Of a DNA stretch of 64,000 bases, positions 54,694-61,984 are shown in pieces; the stretch's first letter is position 1; every line of letters starts with the position of its first letter. A program made the position numbers and the translations under genes. The DNA is taken from NCBI RefSeq assembly GCF_009909185.1, contig NZ_JAAAMV010000012.1, positions 124,001 to 188,000 on the forward strand, read 5' to 3'. The stretch is from Paenibacillus glycinis. GTDB lineage: Bacteria; Bacillota; Bacilli; Paenibacillales; Paenibacillaceae. The notes beneath the pieces were generated by a model, which had not been told where the DNA came from, made no database searches, and was given only the letters and a program-made list of their open reading frames with translations.

Positions 54694-55521
54694 TTAGCTC
54701 TTGACCGCTCCTTCCATGATTCCGGCGATGAACTGCCGGCTGACCACGAGGAAGATGACGATAAGCGGCAAGGTTGCCATGAGCGTGCCGGTCATGACCA
54801 TGGAGTAATCTGCCGTATGAACTGATTTTAACTGTTGGAGAGCTAACATTAAAGTGAATTTGGACGTATCCGTCAAAACAATTAACGGCCACAGGTAATC
54901 TTCCCACGTGCCCATGAACGTCGTGATCGCCAGAAACGCCAGCGCCGGCCGCAGGATCGGCAGGGCGATGCGCCAGTATTGGCCGAATTTGCTGCAGCCG
55001 TCGATGCGCGCGGATTCCAGCAGCTCGTTATGGATGGCCAGCGCGTACTGCCGGATCCAAAAGATTCCGAACGCGGAGGCGATACCCGGCACGATCAGCG
55101 CTTTATAGTCGCCGACCCAGCCGAGCTCCTTGATGATCATGAACTGCGGCACGAGCAGCATTTGCCCCGGAATCATCATCGTGCCGATCATGACGTAGAA
55201 CAGCGCCTTGGAGCCCGGGAATTGGAACTTCGCGAACGTAAACCCCGTTAACGAGTTGAAGAACAGCTGCAGCGTCGTGCTGAGCACCGCGATGAAGATG
55301 GTATTGAAGAGGGCGCGAATGAAATTGGTGTTATCCATGACATGATTGAAGTTCGTCATGAAATACCCGCCGAACGTCAGCTTCGGAGGGAACGCGAAGA
55401 TGGCGCTCGTCTGGTTCGTCGACATGACGACCAGCCAGTAAAACGGGAAGATCGATACCAGCACGCCGATCATCAGCACGGTGTGCAGCAGGATCTTCTT
55501 AGTCAGGATTGCCTTGCCCAT
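54694..55521 (-). CDS. CUT1 sugar ABC permease, MalG type
   Basis: 275 residues, six membrane segments. EAA loop ELLESARIDGCSKFGQYWRIALPILRPA, end QFIAGIMEGAVKS. 18 nt after the MalF-type gene. Codons in 55451-55460 contain ATCGATACCA, a half-like operator. Confidence 0.94.
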   Translation of the reverse strand: MGKAILTKKILLHTVLMIGVLVSIFPFYWLVVMSTNQTSAIFAFPPKLTFGGYFMTNFNHVMDNTNFIRALFNTIFIAVLSTTLQLFFNSLTGFTFAKFQFPGSKALFYVMIGTMMIPGQMLLVPQFMIIKELGWVGDYKALIVPGIASAFGIFWIRQYALAIHNELLESARIDGCSKFGQYWRIALPILRPALAFLAITTFMGTWEDYLWPLIVLTDTSKFTLMLALQQLKSVHTADYSMVMTGTLMATLPLIVIFLVVSRQFIAGIMEGAVKS

Positions 55522-55539
55522 CCGTCATTCACCTCGTTA

Positions 55540-56424
55540 TCAATCGTCAGATTTATTGAAGACTTTCCAGTTCAGGACCGACAGCAGGCCGATGATGATG
55601 AAGAGCACCCACGAGACGGCGGCCGCGTAGCCGTAGTTCTGATACGTAAAGCCTTCCCGGAACATGTACAGCACCACGGTATCCGTGCCGGGATACGGGG
55701 ATTGCGTGCCTGCCAGAACCTGCGGTTCGGTGAAGATCTGGAATCCGCCGATCGTCGACATCATCACGGAGAACAGGATGATCGGCTTCAGCATCGGCAG
55801 CGTGATCCGCAGGAACGTCTGGACCGTCGACGCGCCGTCGAGCTCGGCCGCCTCGTACAGGTCTTTCGGGATCCGCTGCAGGCCGGATAAGTAGATGATG
55901 GCGTTGTAGCCCATGTACCGCCAGCAGATCATCGCCGCGATGACGACGCGGGACGCGAAGGGCGAGTTGAACCATTCGATGCGCGAGAGTCCTACTTTCT
56001 GCAGCAGGAAATTGATCAGCCCGTATTCGTTGCCGAACAGGGACTGGAATATGATAACGACAGCGACCATGGCCGTAATATTCGGTAGGAAATAAGCGAT
56101 GCGGTAGAAACCCTTGAACCTCACGATGGCCATGTTGATCAAGAAGGCGACGATCAAGGCGCAGATCAGCTGCGGCGCGTTCCCCAGGATCCAGAGGATG
56201 ATGTTGTTGACGAGCGCATGCCAGAACGTCGGATCCGTGAACAGGTACGTGAAATTGGCGGAGCCGACGTACTTCATCTCCCCGATGCCGTCCCATTTGT
56301 GGGTCGAGAGGAAGACGGAGTAGAAGATCGGGAATACGGAAAAGACCAGGAACAAAATATAAAACGGCGAGATAAACAGATACAACGCTCTGCTCTTGTA
56401 GATGTCTTTCAAAAGGCCTCCCAT
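55540..56424 (-). CDS. CUT1 sugar ABC permease, MalF type
   Basis: 294 residues, six membrane segments. EAA loop DLYEAAELDGASTVQTFLRITLPMLKP. ATG at 56424 with GGAGG upstream. No ATPase gene in the cluster; a shared MsmX-like ATPase is assumed. Confidence 0.94.
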   Translation of the reverse strand: MGGLLKDIYKSRALYLFISPFYILFLVFSVFPIFYSVFLSTHKWDGIGEMKYVGSANFTYLFTDPTFWHALVNNIILWILGNAPQLICALIVAFLINMAIVRFKGFYRIAYFLPNITAMVAVVIIFQSLFGNEYGLINFLLQKVGLSRIEWFNSPFASRVVIAAMICWRYMGYNAIIYLSGLQRIPKDLYEAAELDGASTVQTFLRITLPMLKPIILFSVMMSTIGGFQIFTEPQVLAGTQSPYPGTDTVVLYMFREGFTYQNYGYAAAVSWVLFIIIGLLSVLNWKVFNKSDD

Positions 56425-56450
56425 GCGATTCCTCCGTTACTTGGCTGGGA

Positions 56451-56475
56451 CGGGAAGGGCCTGCGCCCTTCCCCG
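56451..56475 (-). promoter_or_regulatory. Stem-loop between binding-protein and permease genes
   Basis: GGGAAGGG (56452-56459) pairs with CCCTTCCC (56466-56473), flanked by C/G. No T run. Typically raises binding-protein mRNA above permease mRNA. Confidence 0.65.
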
Positions 56476-56521
56476 TTCCATCCGTTATGAATGCCAAGCT
56501 TGGCTGCGGTCCCGGATCCGC

Positions 56522-57820
56522 TTAGTGGGACAGCTGTTTCTTGATTTTGTCCTGCGCGTCCTGCCACGATTTGACGGGATCGCGCTTCTTGTCGACGGCG
56601 ACGAGCGCGTCGGTGATGGCCGTGCTCGCAACCGTGTCGCGGGAATCGGTGTGCGCGACCTTGACGTCTTTCGCGGCGTCCGCGAACACGGTGCTCAGGT
56701 CTTGGTTGCCGAAGAATTCATTCTTGTTGACCATGTCCGGGCTCGTGTAGATCTCCGGCGTCGACGGATAGTTGCCGAATTCCTTGTATGCCGTCACCAG
56801 GTTTTCCGGGCTGACGAGGAACTGGATGACTTCATAGGCTTCCTTCGGATGCTTCGTCGAGCTGAGCGCGCCGAAGAACGAACCGCCTTGGTTGCCGGCG
56901 CCGCCCGGCGGATGCGCGATGTTCCATTTGCCCTTCGTGTCCGGAGCCGCGCTGATCAGATCGCCGACGGCCCACGAAGCGCCCGTGAACATGCCGATTT
57001 TGCCGTTGTTGATGGCCGCGTTTTGCTCGGAACCGTTGGAGTACGGGAAGGTCAAGCCCTCCTGATCGGCTTTAACCGACATGTCGTACGCGCTCTTCAC
57101 GTGCGCTTGGTCGCCGATATAGTTGCCTTGCTCGTCGAAGTACGACTTGCTGCTTTGACCCATGATCGTGTTGTAGATGTCGGCGATATTGCCCGTCGTG
57201 GCGCCCGTCGCGTCCTTCAATTTCTTCAGCAGGGCGAAATAATCGTCCCACGTCTTCACCGCGGTGCTGACCGCGTCCGGCGTGTTCGGTATGCCCGCTT
57301 TCTCCAGCAGGTCCGTGCGGTAGTAGAGCACGACCGGCGCAACGTCGATCGGCATGCCGATCAAATATTTATCGTCCGGCGTCGCGGCCATTTTCCATTT
57401 CCAGTCCAAGTACTTGGATTGCACGTCCTTGGCGCCTTGGTCGTACAGATTCACGAATTTATCTTTATACGTCAACATCGAGGAAACCCAGCTGTCCATC
57501 GCGACGATATCGGGACCGTCCCCGCCGCCGACGAGGGTAGCTTTCAACTTGGTGAAATAGTCGTCCCCGGATGGAAGCTTCTCTGCCTGCAGATCGATGT
57601 TCGGGAATTTCGCTTTCGCCGCTTCGATCGTGGAATCGGAAATCGCGCCGTTCCAGTACCATAGCTTCAGCGGAATTTTTTCGGTTGAAGCGCTTTCTCC
57701 GTTGCCGTTACCGGATGCCGTGTTATTGGAACCGTTGGATCCGTTAGAACCGCAAGCCGTCAGGACAAGCAGCACGCACGCCAGCAAGATGGCGGTTAAA
57801 CCAAAGGACTTTGTTTTCAT
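56522..57820 (-). CDS. Sugar ABC transporter solute-binding lipoprotein
   Basis: 432 residues. Lipoprotein signal with lipobox LTAC (Cys23) and a Ser/Asn/Gly linker, then a CUT1 binding fold: LKLWYWNGA, GPDIVAMDSWVSSML, IGMPIDVAPVVLYYRTDLLEKAGIPNTPD. First gene of the long operon, with an excellent promoter and three operators upstream. Ligand probably an oligosaccharide or mannosylated polyol (inference from the operon). Confidence 0.94.
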   Translation of the reverse strand: MKTKSFGLTAILLACVLLVLTACGSNGSNGSNNTASGNGNGESASTEKIPLKLWYWNGAISDSTIEAAKAKFPNIDLQAEKLPSGDDYFTKLKATLVGGGDGPDIVAMDSWVSSMLTYKDKFVNLYDQGAKDVQSKYLDWKWKMAATPDDKYLIGMPIDVAPVVLYYRTDLLEKAGIPNTPDAVSTAVKTWDDYFALLKKLKDATGATTGNIADIYNTIMGQSSKSYFDEQGNYIGDQAHVKSAYDMSVKADQEGLTFPYSNGSEQNAAINNGKIGMFTGASWAVGDLISAAPDTKGKWNIAHPPGGAGNQGGSFFGALSSTKHPKEAYEVIQFLVSPENLVTAYKEFGNYPSTPEIYTSPDMVNKNEFFGNQDLSTVFADAAKDVKVAHTDSRDTVASTAITDALVAVDKKRDPVKSWQDAQDKIKKQLSH

Positions 57821-57977
57821 TGACTCGTTCCCCCAATTTTAGAAAATAAAGTGCATTCATAGGATGACTGCATTCCGCTTTCTTCAAAGCTTTCCTCATT
57901 CGCAACTTCCTATTCACCTGCCGACATGCTTTCCGATCCTACCACCACCCTCGAAAAATAAGTCGGAACACGACACT

Positions 57978-58059
57978 CTGGTATCGATACCAGAAAAAGA
58001 ATAAAAAATATGGTACCGATACCAGAATAACGAATGCGTTTTCTATGGTATCGCTTCCA
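57978..58059. promoter_or_regulatory. Three LacI-type operators at the operon promoter
   Basis: CTGGTATCGATACCAG (57978-57993, perfect), TGGTACCGATACCA (58011-58024) and TGGTATCGCTTCCA (58046-58059). The last covers about +7 to +20 of the transcript. Centres are 32 and 35 bases apart. Confidence 0.85.
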
Positions 58060-58072
58060 TACCGTTGTGAAC

Positions 58073-58101
58073 AGTATAATCGCATCGTTTCGTTTTGACA
58101 A
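58073..58101 (-). promoter_or_regulatory. Sigma-A promoter of the transporter-mannosidase-iol operon
   Basis: TTGTCA (58101-58096), 17-base spacer, TATACT (58078-58073) on the - strand; predicted start near 58066. Confidence 0.88.
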
Positions 58102-58168
58102 TCCTTTTTTTAGTCGAATGTAAGCGTCCCACATGGACGGGATACGTCCCGATTGTTTACTTTTTTTG

Positions 58169-58194
58169 GTGCCGCCCGCGGACGCAGGCGGCAC
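58169..58194. repeat. GC-rich stem-loop
   Basis: GTGCCGCC (58169-58176) and GGCGGCAC (58187-58194). On the + strand the T run precedes the stem, so it does not look like a terminator of either flanking gene. Confidence 0.5.
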
Positions 58195-58281
58195 GGCCGC
58201 GGTTCCCGCGTATCCCTGCGAGATGGAAAGTCAGGGTTTCGATTGCGCGATCGCTTTTCTAAACGAACGCTGACGCGTCCC

Positions 58282-58752
58282 TTATTGTGCGCTGCTGCTC
58301 GTGCATTTTGCCGTTCCTCTGTTCGGGGAATCCGGATCCATGTCGAATTCGCAGCGTTGTTTTTGGACTTGGTAGGCATCTGCCTTCTTCACGATATGAT
58401 AGTCTACCGCGGGATAATCGAATTCGTCCGCGTACTTGAATTTAACGGATACCTTGATGTCTTCGGAATCGGACGCGTCCGTATGCATGATTTCGAAGCC
58501 GAGCGGAGCCGTTGCGTCCCCCTCCTTGCTTTCGCCGCTCTCGTTCCGCGCCATGACGGCCGCAAAATAATCCTGCATGATTTTATTCGCGGCATCCGCG
58601 GGCGCTTTGCTGAACTCTTCGACGGACATCGCGGTCTTGGCTTCCAAGGAATTCGCCGATTTCGACCTCTTAGCCCCGACGACGCCGACCGCGATGACCA
58701 TGGCCAGAAAGACGACCACCACGATCGTCGCGAATTTGTTCTTGCTGCTCAT
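58282..58752 (-). CDS. Membrane-anchored or exported protein of unknown function
   Basis: 156 residues. One N-terminal hydrophobic helix (ATIVVVVFLAMVIAVGVVGA, 8-27) after a short basic start, then a soluble domain of mixed charge with FKYADEFDYPAVDYHIVKK and two cysteines near the end (KQRCEFD, AKCTSS) that may pair outside the membrane. ATG at 58752 follows GGGGTGG; a GTG four codons upstream is unsupported. No family recognised. Confidence 0.65.
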   Translation of the reverse strand: MSSKNKFATIVVVVFLAMVIAVGVVGAKRSKSANSLEAKTAMSVEEFSKAPADAANKIMQDYFAAVMARNESGESKEGDATAPLGFEIMHTDASDSEDIKVSVKFKYADEFDYPAVDYHIVKKADAYQVQKQRCEFDMDPDSPNRGTAKCTSSSAQ

Positions 58753-58882
58753 CGACACTTCCACCCCATCCGAATTTTCAGTTCCCTGCTAGTTCATCGT
58801 TCGGGAACGCCGTTTTGTTTCAATCGCATTCGATTTCCGCCTAATTCATCCGAATCGCAAGTCTCTCCGGCGCGCACGGCAG

Positions 58883-58913
58883 CACGAAAAAGACAGCCGT
58901 TCGGTAGCGGCTG
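58883..58913 (-). terminator. Rho-independent terminator
   Basis: CAGCCG (58894-58899) pairs with CGGCTG (58908-58913); TCTTTTT follows on the - strand. It would end transcription coming from the GNAT gene. Confidence 0.75.
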
Positions 58914-59149
58914 CCCTGATCGTAATGCCTATTCGGTTCTCTTTCCCGCGAGCGAGGTCACTCGAATGCTATCTCTTGGTCCAATATGATTTCCCTGCGC
59001 GGCGACTCCATTGGGTGCGCATAGCAAACTCCCCAATCATTACCAGTATTAAAAGGCAAGCTTTAAGCCTTGATTCGGCAAGGTTCACGTATGCCGCCAT
59101 TGCATTCATTTGTACCGAAGAGGTGCGATTCACGCGTTGCCCGCCAACG

Positions 59150-59716
59150 CTACAAGTCCTCGCCGGCAATTTCTTGGCGCGCCGCCCACTCGCGGACCAA
59201 AAGCCCCATCGCGATGAGGTCATAGCGCCGACCGCCGCGCAGAACGGCTTCGCGAAGCCTGCCTTCCTCGACGAACCCGGCCCCGATATACGTTCGGCGG
59301 GCGGCTTCGTTGTACGCGATCACCTCCAGGCTGATCCGTTCCAGGTTCAGCTCGAGAAACGCGTAGCGCAGCAGCATGTCGACGGCATCCCGGCCATAGC
59401 CCAGGCCGCGGTCGCCAGGATGGCCGATGCCGACGGCCATGCGCGAGGAGCGGTTGTTCCACTCGATGCCGTGGAGCGCGGCGAAGCCGACCAGCCGGTC
59501 GTCCTCGATCGTCCGGAGCATGAACTCGATCGTGTTTTTGCCGTTCTCGGCCTGTTCGAAATATTCCGCCGTTAGCGGCACCGCGTATTCGGTATCCACA
59601 TTGCGCATGTAGTCGTAGCTCTCGGTAAAAACCGACAGCTGCGCGGCATCGTCCGGCCGGACCGCCGCAAAACGCAGCCATTCGCCGCTGAACAAATCTA
59701 AATCCCGGAATCCCAT
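59150..59716 (-). CDS. GNAT-family N-acetyltransferase
   Basis: 188 residues of the RimJ/RimL-like group. Acetyl-CoA motif A region GIGHPGDRGLGYGRDAVDMLLRYAF, motif B INLERISLEVIAYNEAARRTYIGAGFVEEGRLREA. Ribosome site AAGGAGGAG. Acts on an amino group of a protein, amino sugar or antibiotic; target unknown. The 230-base stretch downstream (58914-59149) holds no recognised gene. Confidence 0.92.
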   Translation of the reverse strand: MGFRDLDLFSGEWLRFAAVRPDDAAQLSVFTESYDYMRNVDTEYAVPLTAEYFEQAENGKNTIEFMLRTIEDDRLVGFAALHGIEWNNRSSRMAVGIGHPGDRGLGYGRDAVDMLLRYAFLELNLERISLEVIAYNEAARRTYIGAGFVEEGRLREAVLRGGRRYDLIAMGLLVREWAARQEIAGEDL

Positions 59717-59821
59717 GCGAATTCGTCTCCTCCTTCAAGCCAATCGGCCGCGCCTCTCCGCCCCGTTGGCGCCAGCGGAATAAGCGCCTGCCGACTCATT
59801 ATGGCACATCGCGCCGAGAAT

Positions 59822-59865
59822 AATAACAAACCGGCTCCCCCGCGGATGGCAAGCGAGAGAGCCGG
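59822..59865 (-). terminator. Terminator after the GH105 gene
   Basis: CCGGCTC (59831-59837) pairs with GAGCCGG (59859-59865); TTTGTTATTATT follows on the - strand. Confidence 0.8.
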
Positions 59866-59997
59866 CTTCTGCCGAGCGGCAGGCTTGAACGTCATGCCAC
59901 TGTCAGTAGGCGATAATCCGCCCCTCGTCAACCTAATCTGGATCGGCGAAAGCGCTGTCCGCCTCCCGGCCTTTGCTCGAGCTATACGCGGCGCCCG

Positions 59998-61068
59998 TCA
60001 AGCCTTCAGCGCTTCCGCCAGCAGCATCAGCGTCAAACCTTGCCCGTACAGCGTCGGGAAGATCGGAACCGCGTCGTACGCTTCGATGCTCGCAAGCACG
60101 GGCGTTCCGCCGGAGACGCCGGCGACCGCGCCGTTCTCGCGGATCTGGCGCAGCACGGCGGGAACCGCCCGCTCGGCGCTGCCGATCAGCGCCCGCGGAA
60201 CGAGTCCCGCCCGGGCCGCCTTGTACAAGCCGCAGGCGATGCCGGCGGAGCCGGACGTCTCCTCGTAGTAGGACGGCCGGTCCAGCACGGTCTGCCACAA
60301 TCCGCCCGGCCCCTGCCGCGCGACGAGCGCCTCGGCGAGCCGGTGGTACCGCTCCTTGATCTCGCCGAGCGGTCCGGCGTCATGGTCCGCCGCCGCGGCC
60401 GCCTCCAGAATCATCGGAACGCCGACCGCGTTCCAAGCGTTCGCCCGATTCCACTTCGCGGCCGACATCCAGTCGTTCGTGCCGCAGTTCCAGGCGTGGT
60501 AGAGCAGGCCCGTCTCTTCGTCCTGAAGCGCCTGCAGATGCAGCAGCAGCTGGCGGATCGACTCGTCGGCCATTTGGCGGTCCCCGGTCATGCCCGCGGT
60601 CCTGGCCAGGAAGAGCACCGCCATGAAGACGGTGTCCGCCCAGATCTGCTCCGCGAACGACGCGTTCTCGGTCACGGTGTGCTCGAACGCGCCGCTGCGC
60701 GTGCGCGGCGCCTGCCCGATCAGCCAATCGGCGATTTGCCTGCTCTTCTCCGCGTAGTACGACTCGCCCGTCTCCTCGTGCAGCGCGGGGAACACGGCGA
60801 ACGGCGCGACCGCGTTAATGACCATCGCCGCCCCGGATTGCCGGATGTTGCGCGTCATCCAGGCTTCGACCTCGCGGATGATCGCCGTTCCGCGGCCCGT
60901 CTTCGCGTAATCGGCCGCCGCGATGATGCCGACGCCCGAGTTCCAGTCCCATCTGTCGATATTCATGGCCCAATCGGTCCAGGCATGGTCTCCCCACGCG
61001 TCCGGGCGGCTGTGCATCATATAAGCGTATACGCGCCCGGCCGATTCTTGCACTGCTTTCCTATCCAT
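59998..61068 (-). CDS. Unsaturated rhamnogalacturonyl hydrolase, GH105 (YteR/YesR type)
   Basis: Vinyl-ether-hydrating hydrolase that removes the unsaturated galacturonic acid left by pectin lyases (356 residues, cytoplasmic, (alpha/alpha)6 barrel). Catalytic D145 in IWADTVFMAVLFLAR corresponds to YteR D143; other conserved pieces are YHAWNCGTNDWMSAAKWNRANAW and GSAGIACGLYKAARAG. ATG at 61068 has AGAGGGG upstream. Last visible gene of an operon with a YesN/YesM pair, so its expression is tied to that sensor. Confidence 0.93.
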   Translation of the reverse strand: MDRKAVQESAGRVYAYMMHSRPDAWGDHAWTDWAMNIDRWDWNSGVGIIAAADYAKTGRGTAIIREVEAWMTRNIRQSGAAMVINAVAPFAVFPALHEETGESYYAEKSRQIADWLIGQAPRTRSGAFEHTVTENASFAEQIWADTVFMAVLFLARTAGMTGDRQMADESIRQLLLHLQALQDEETGLLYHAWNCGTNDWMSAAKWNRANAWNAVGVPMILEAAAAADHDAGPLGEIKERYHRLAEALVARQGPGGLWQTVLDRPSYYEETSGSAGIACGLYKAARAGLVPRALIGSAERAVPAVLRQIRENGAVAGVSGGTPVLASIEAYDAVPIFPTLYGQGLTLMLLAEALKA

Positions 61069-61090
61069 TCGTATGCCCCTCTCTTCGGCA

Positions 61091-61122
61091 GCCATGCGGG
61101 CGATGCTCCCGCTTCGCATGGC
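61091..61122 (-). promoter_or_regulatory. Intergenic stem-loop before the GH105 gene
   Basis: GCCATGCG and CGCATGGC form an outer stem with an inner GCGGG/CCCGC. No T run; likely modulates GH105 mRNA level relative to the regulator. Confidence 0.5.
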
Positions 61123-61151
61123 TTTATGATCCTAATCATTCACGCCTTTAA

Positions 61152-61964
61152 CTAGGCATGGCCGTTGCGGTACTCGGTCGGCGTCACGCCGTATTGCCGT
61201 TTGAACACCTCGCGAAAATGATCCAGGTCCGCGTAGCCGATCCGCTCGCAAATCTCGTAAATCCGGTTGGACGGATCCTGCAGCAGCCGCGCCGCTTCCT
61301 CCATGCGGAAACGAATGATCGCATGATTGATCGTCGCGCCGGTCACTTCCTTGACGAGTACGTTCAAATACTTGTCGCTGAGCCCTACCGCGGCGGCCAC
61401 GTCCGGCAAGGCCAAGTCCTTGCGCATGTAATGCGCCTTCATGTAACGGATCGCCTGGTCCACGAGCTTCCTCTTCTTCAGGTCGCCGGACCATTCGCCG
61501 GCCTGCGGGGCGTCCGGCAGGCGCGGCGGCCGTTCGCCCGGCGGATGCCCGGAAACGGACGCGCCGCTTCGCGCTTCCCGCTCCTCGCGCAGCTCCCGAA
61601 CGACGTTCGCGAACACCTCGGCGATCTCGCCGGGGTCGATCGGCTTCAGGATGTACTCCTGCACCTGCAGCTTGATCGCTTTCCGCGCATGCTCGAATTC
61701 GTTGAGACCGGACAGAATGACGCAGCGAATATCCGGCTTATGCGCCTTGAACGCCTCGATGAGCGCGAGCCCGTTCATCTTGGGCATCCCGATATCGGTC
61801 AGCAGCACGTCCGGCTGCTCGCGGCCTCGATCCAGCCAAGCCAGCGCCTCTTCGCCGTTCTCGGCCGTGCCCAGCAGCGAAATGCCGAGCTTCTCCCACG
61901 GAATGGAACGGGCCAAGGTCTCGCGAACCGTCTTCACGTCCTCCGCGATCAGCAGCTTGAACAT
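61152..61964 (-). CDS. Response regulator with AraC output domain, short form
   Basis: 270 residues. Receiver domain with phospho-acceptor D57 (LLTDIGMPKMNG) and K106 (ILKPID); C-terminal AraC domain (LPDVAAAVGLSDKYLNVLVKEVTG, IYEICERIGYADLDHFREVFKR, GVTPTEYRNG). It lacks the ~300-residue middle region present in the YesN-type regulator at 36740. Encoded 20 nt after its kinase. Probably activates pectin-fragment genes such as the GH105 downstream. Confidence 0.94.
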   Translation of the reverse strand: MFKLLIAEDVKTVRETLARSIPWEKLGISLLGTAENGEEALAWLDRGREQPDVLLTDIGMPKMNGLALIEAFKAHKPDIRCVILSGLNEFEHARKAIKLQVQEYILKPIDPGEIAEVFANVVRELREEREARSGASVSGHPPGERPPRLPDAPQAGEWSGDLKKRKLVDQAIRYMKAHYMRKDLALPDVAAAVGLSDKYLNVLVKEVTGATINHAIIRFRMEEAARLLQDPSNRIYEICERIGYADLDHFREVFKRQYGVTPTEYRNGHA

Positions 61965-61984
61965 CGGTTCCGCCTCCTTCTCTG

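Noticed and set aside
55451-55460. ATCGATACCA within the MalG-type gene as a further LacI operator
   Set aside because: Only one half plus centre of the palindrome is present; the other half does not match.
58969-59140. tRNA or structured RNA in the gap after the GNAT gene
   Set aside because: No cloverleaf, anticodon stem or CCA end could be drawn.
58969-59223. 84-codon - strand frame between a terminator and the GNAT gene
   Set aside because: Half of it is antisense or overlapping the GNAT end, no ribosome site at any ATG, no recognisable sequence.
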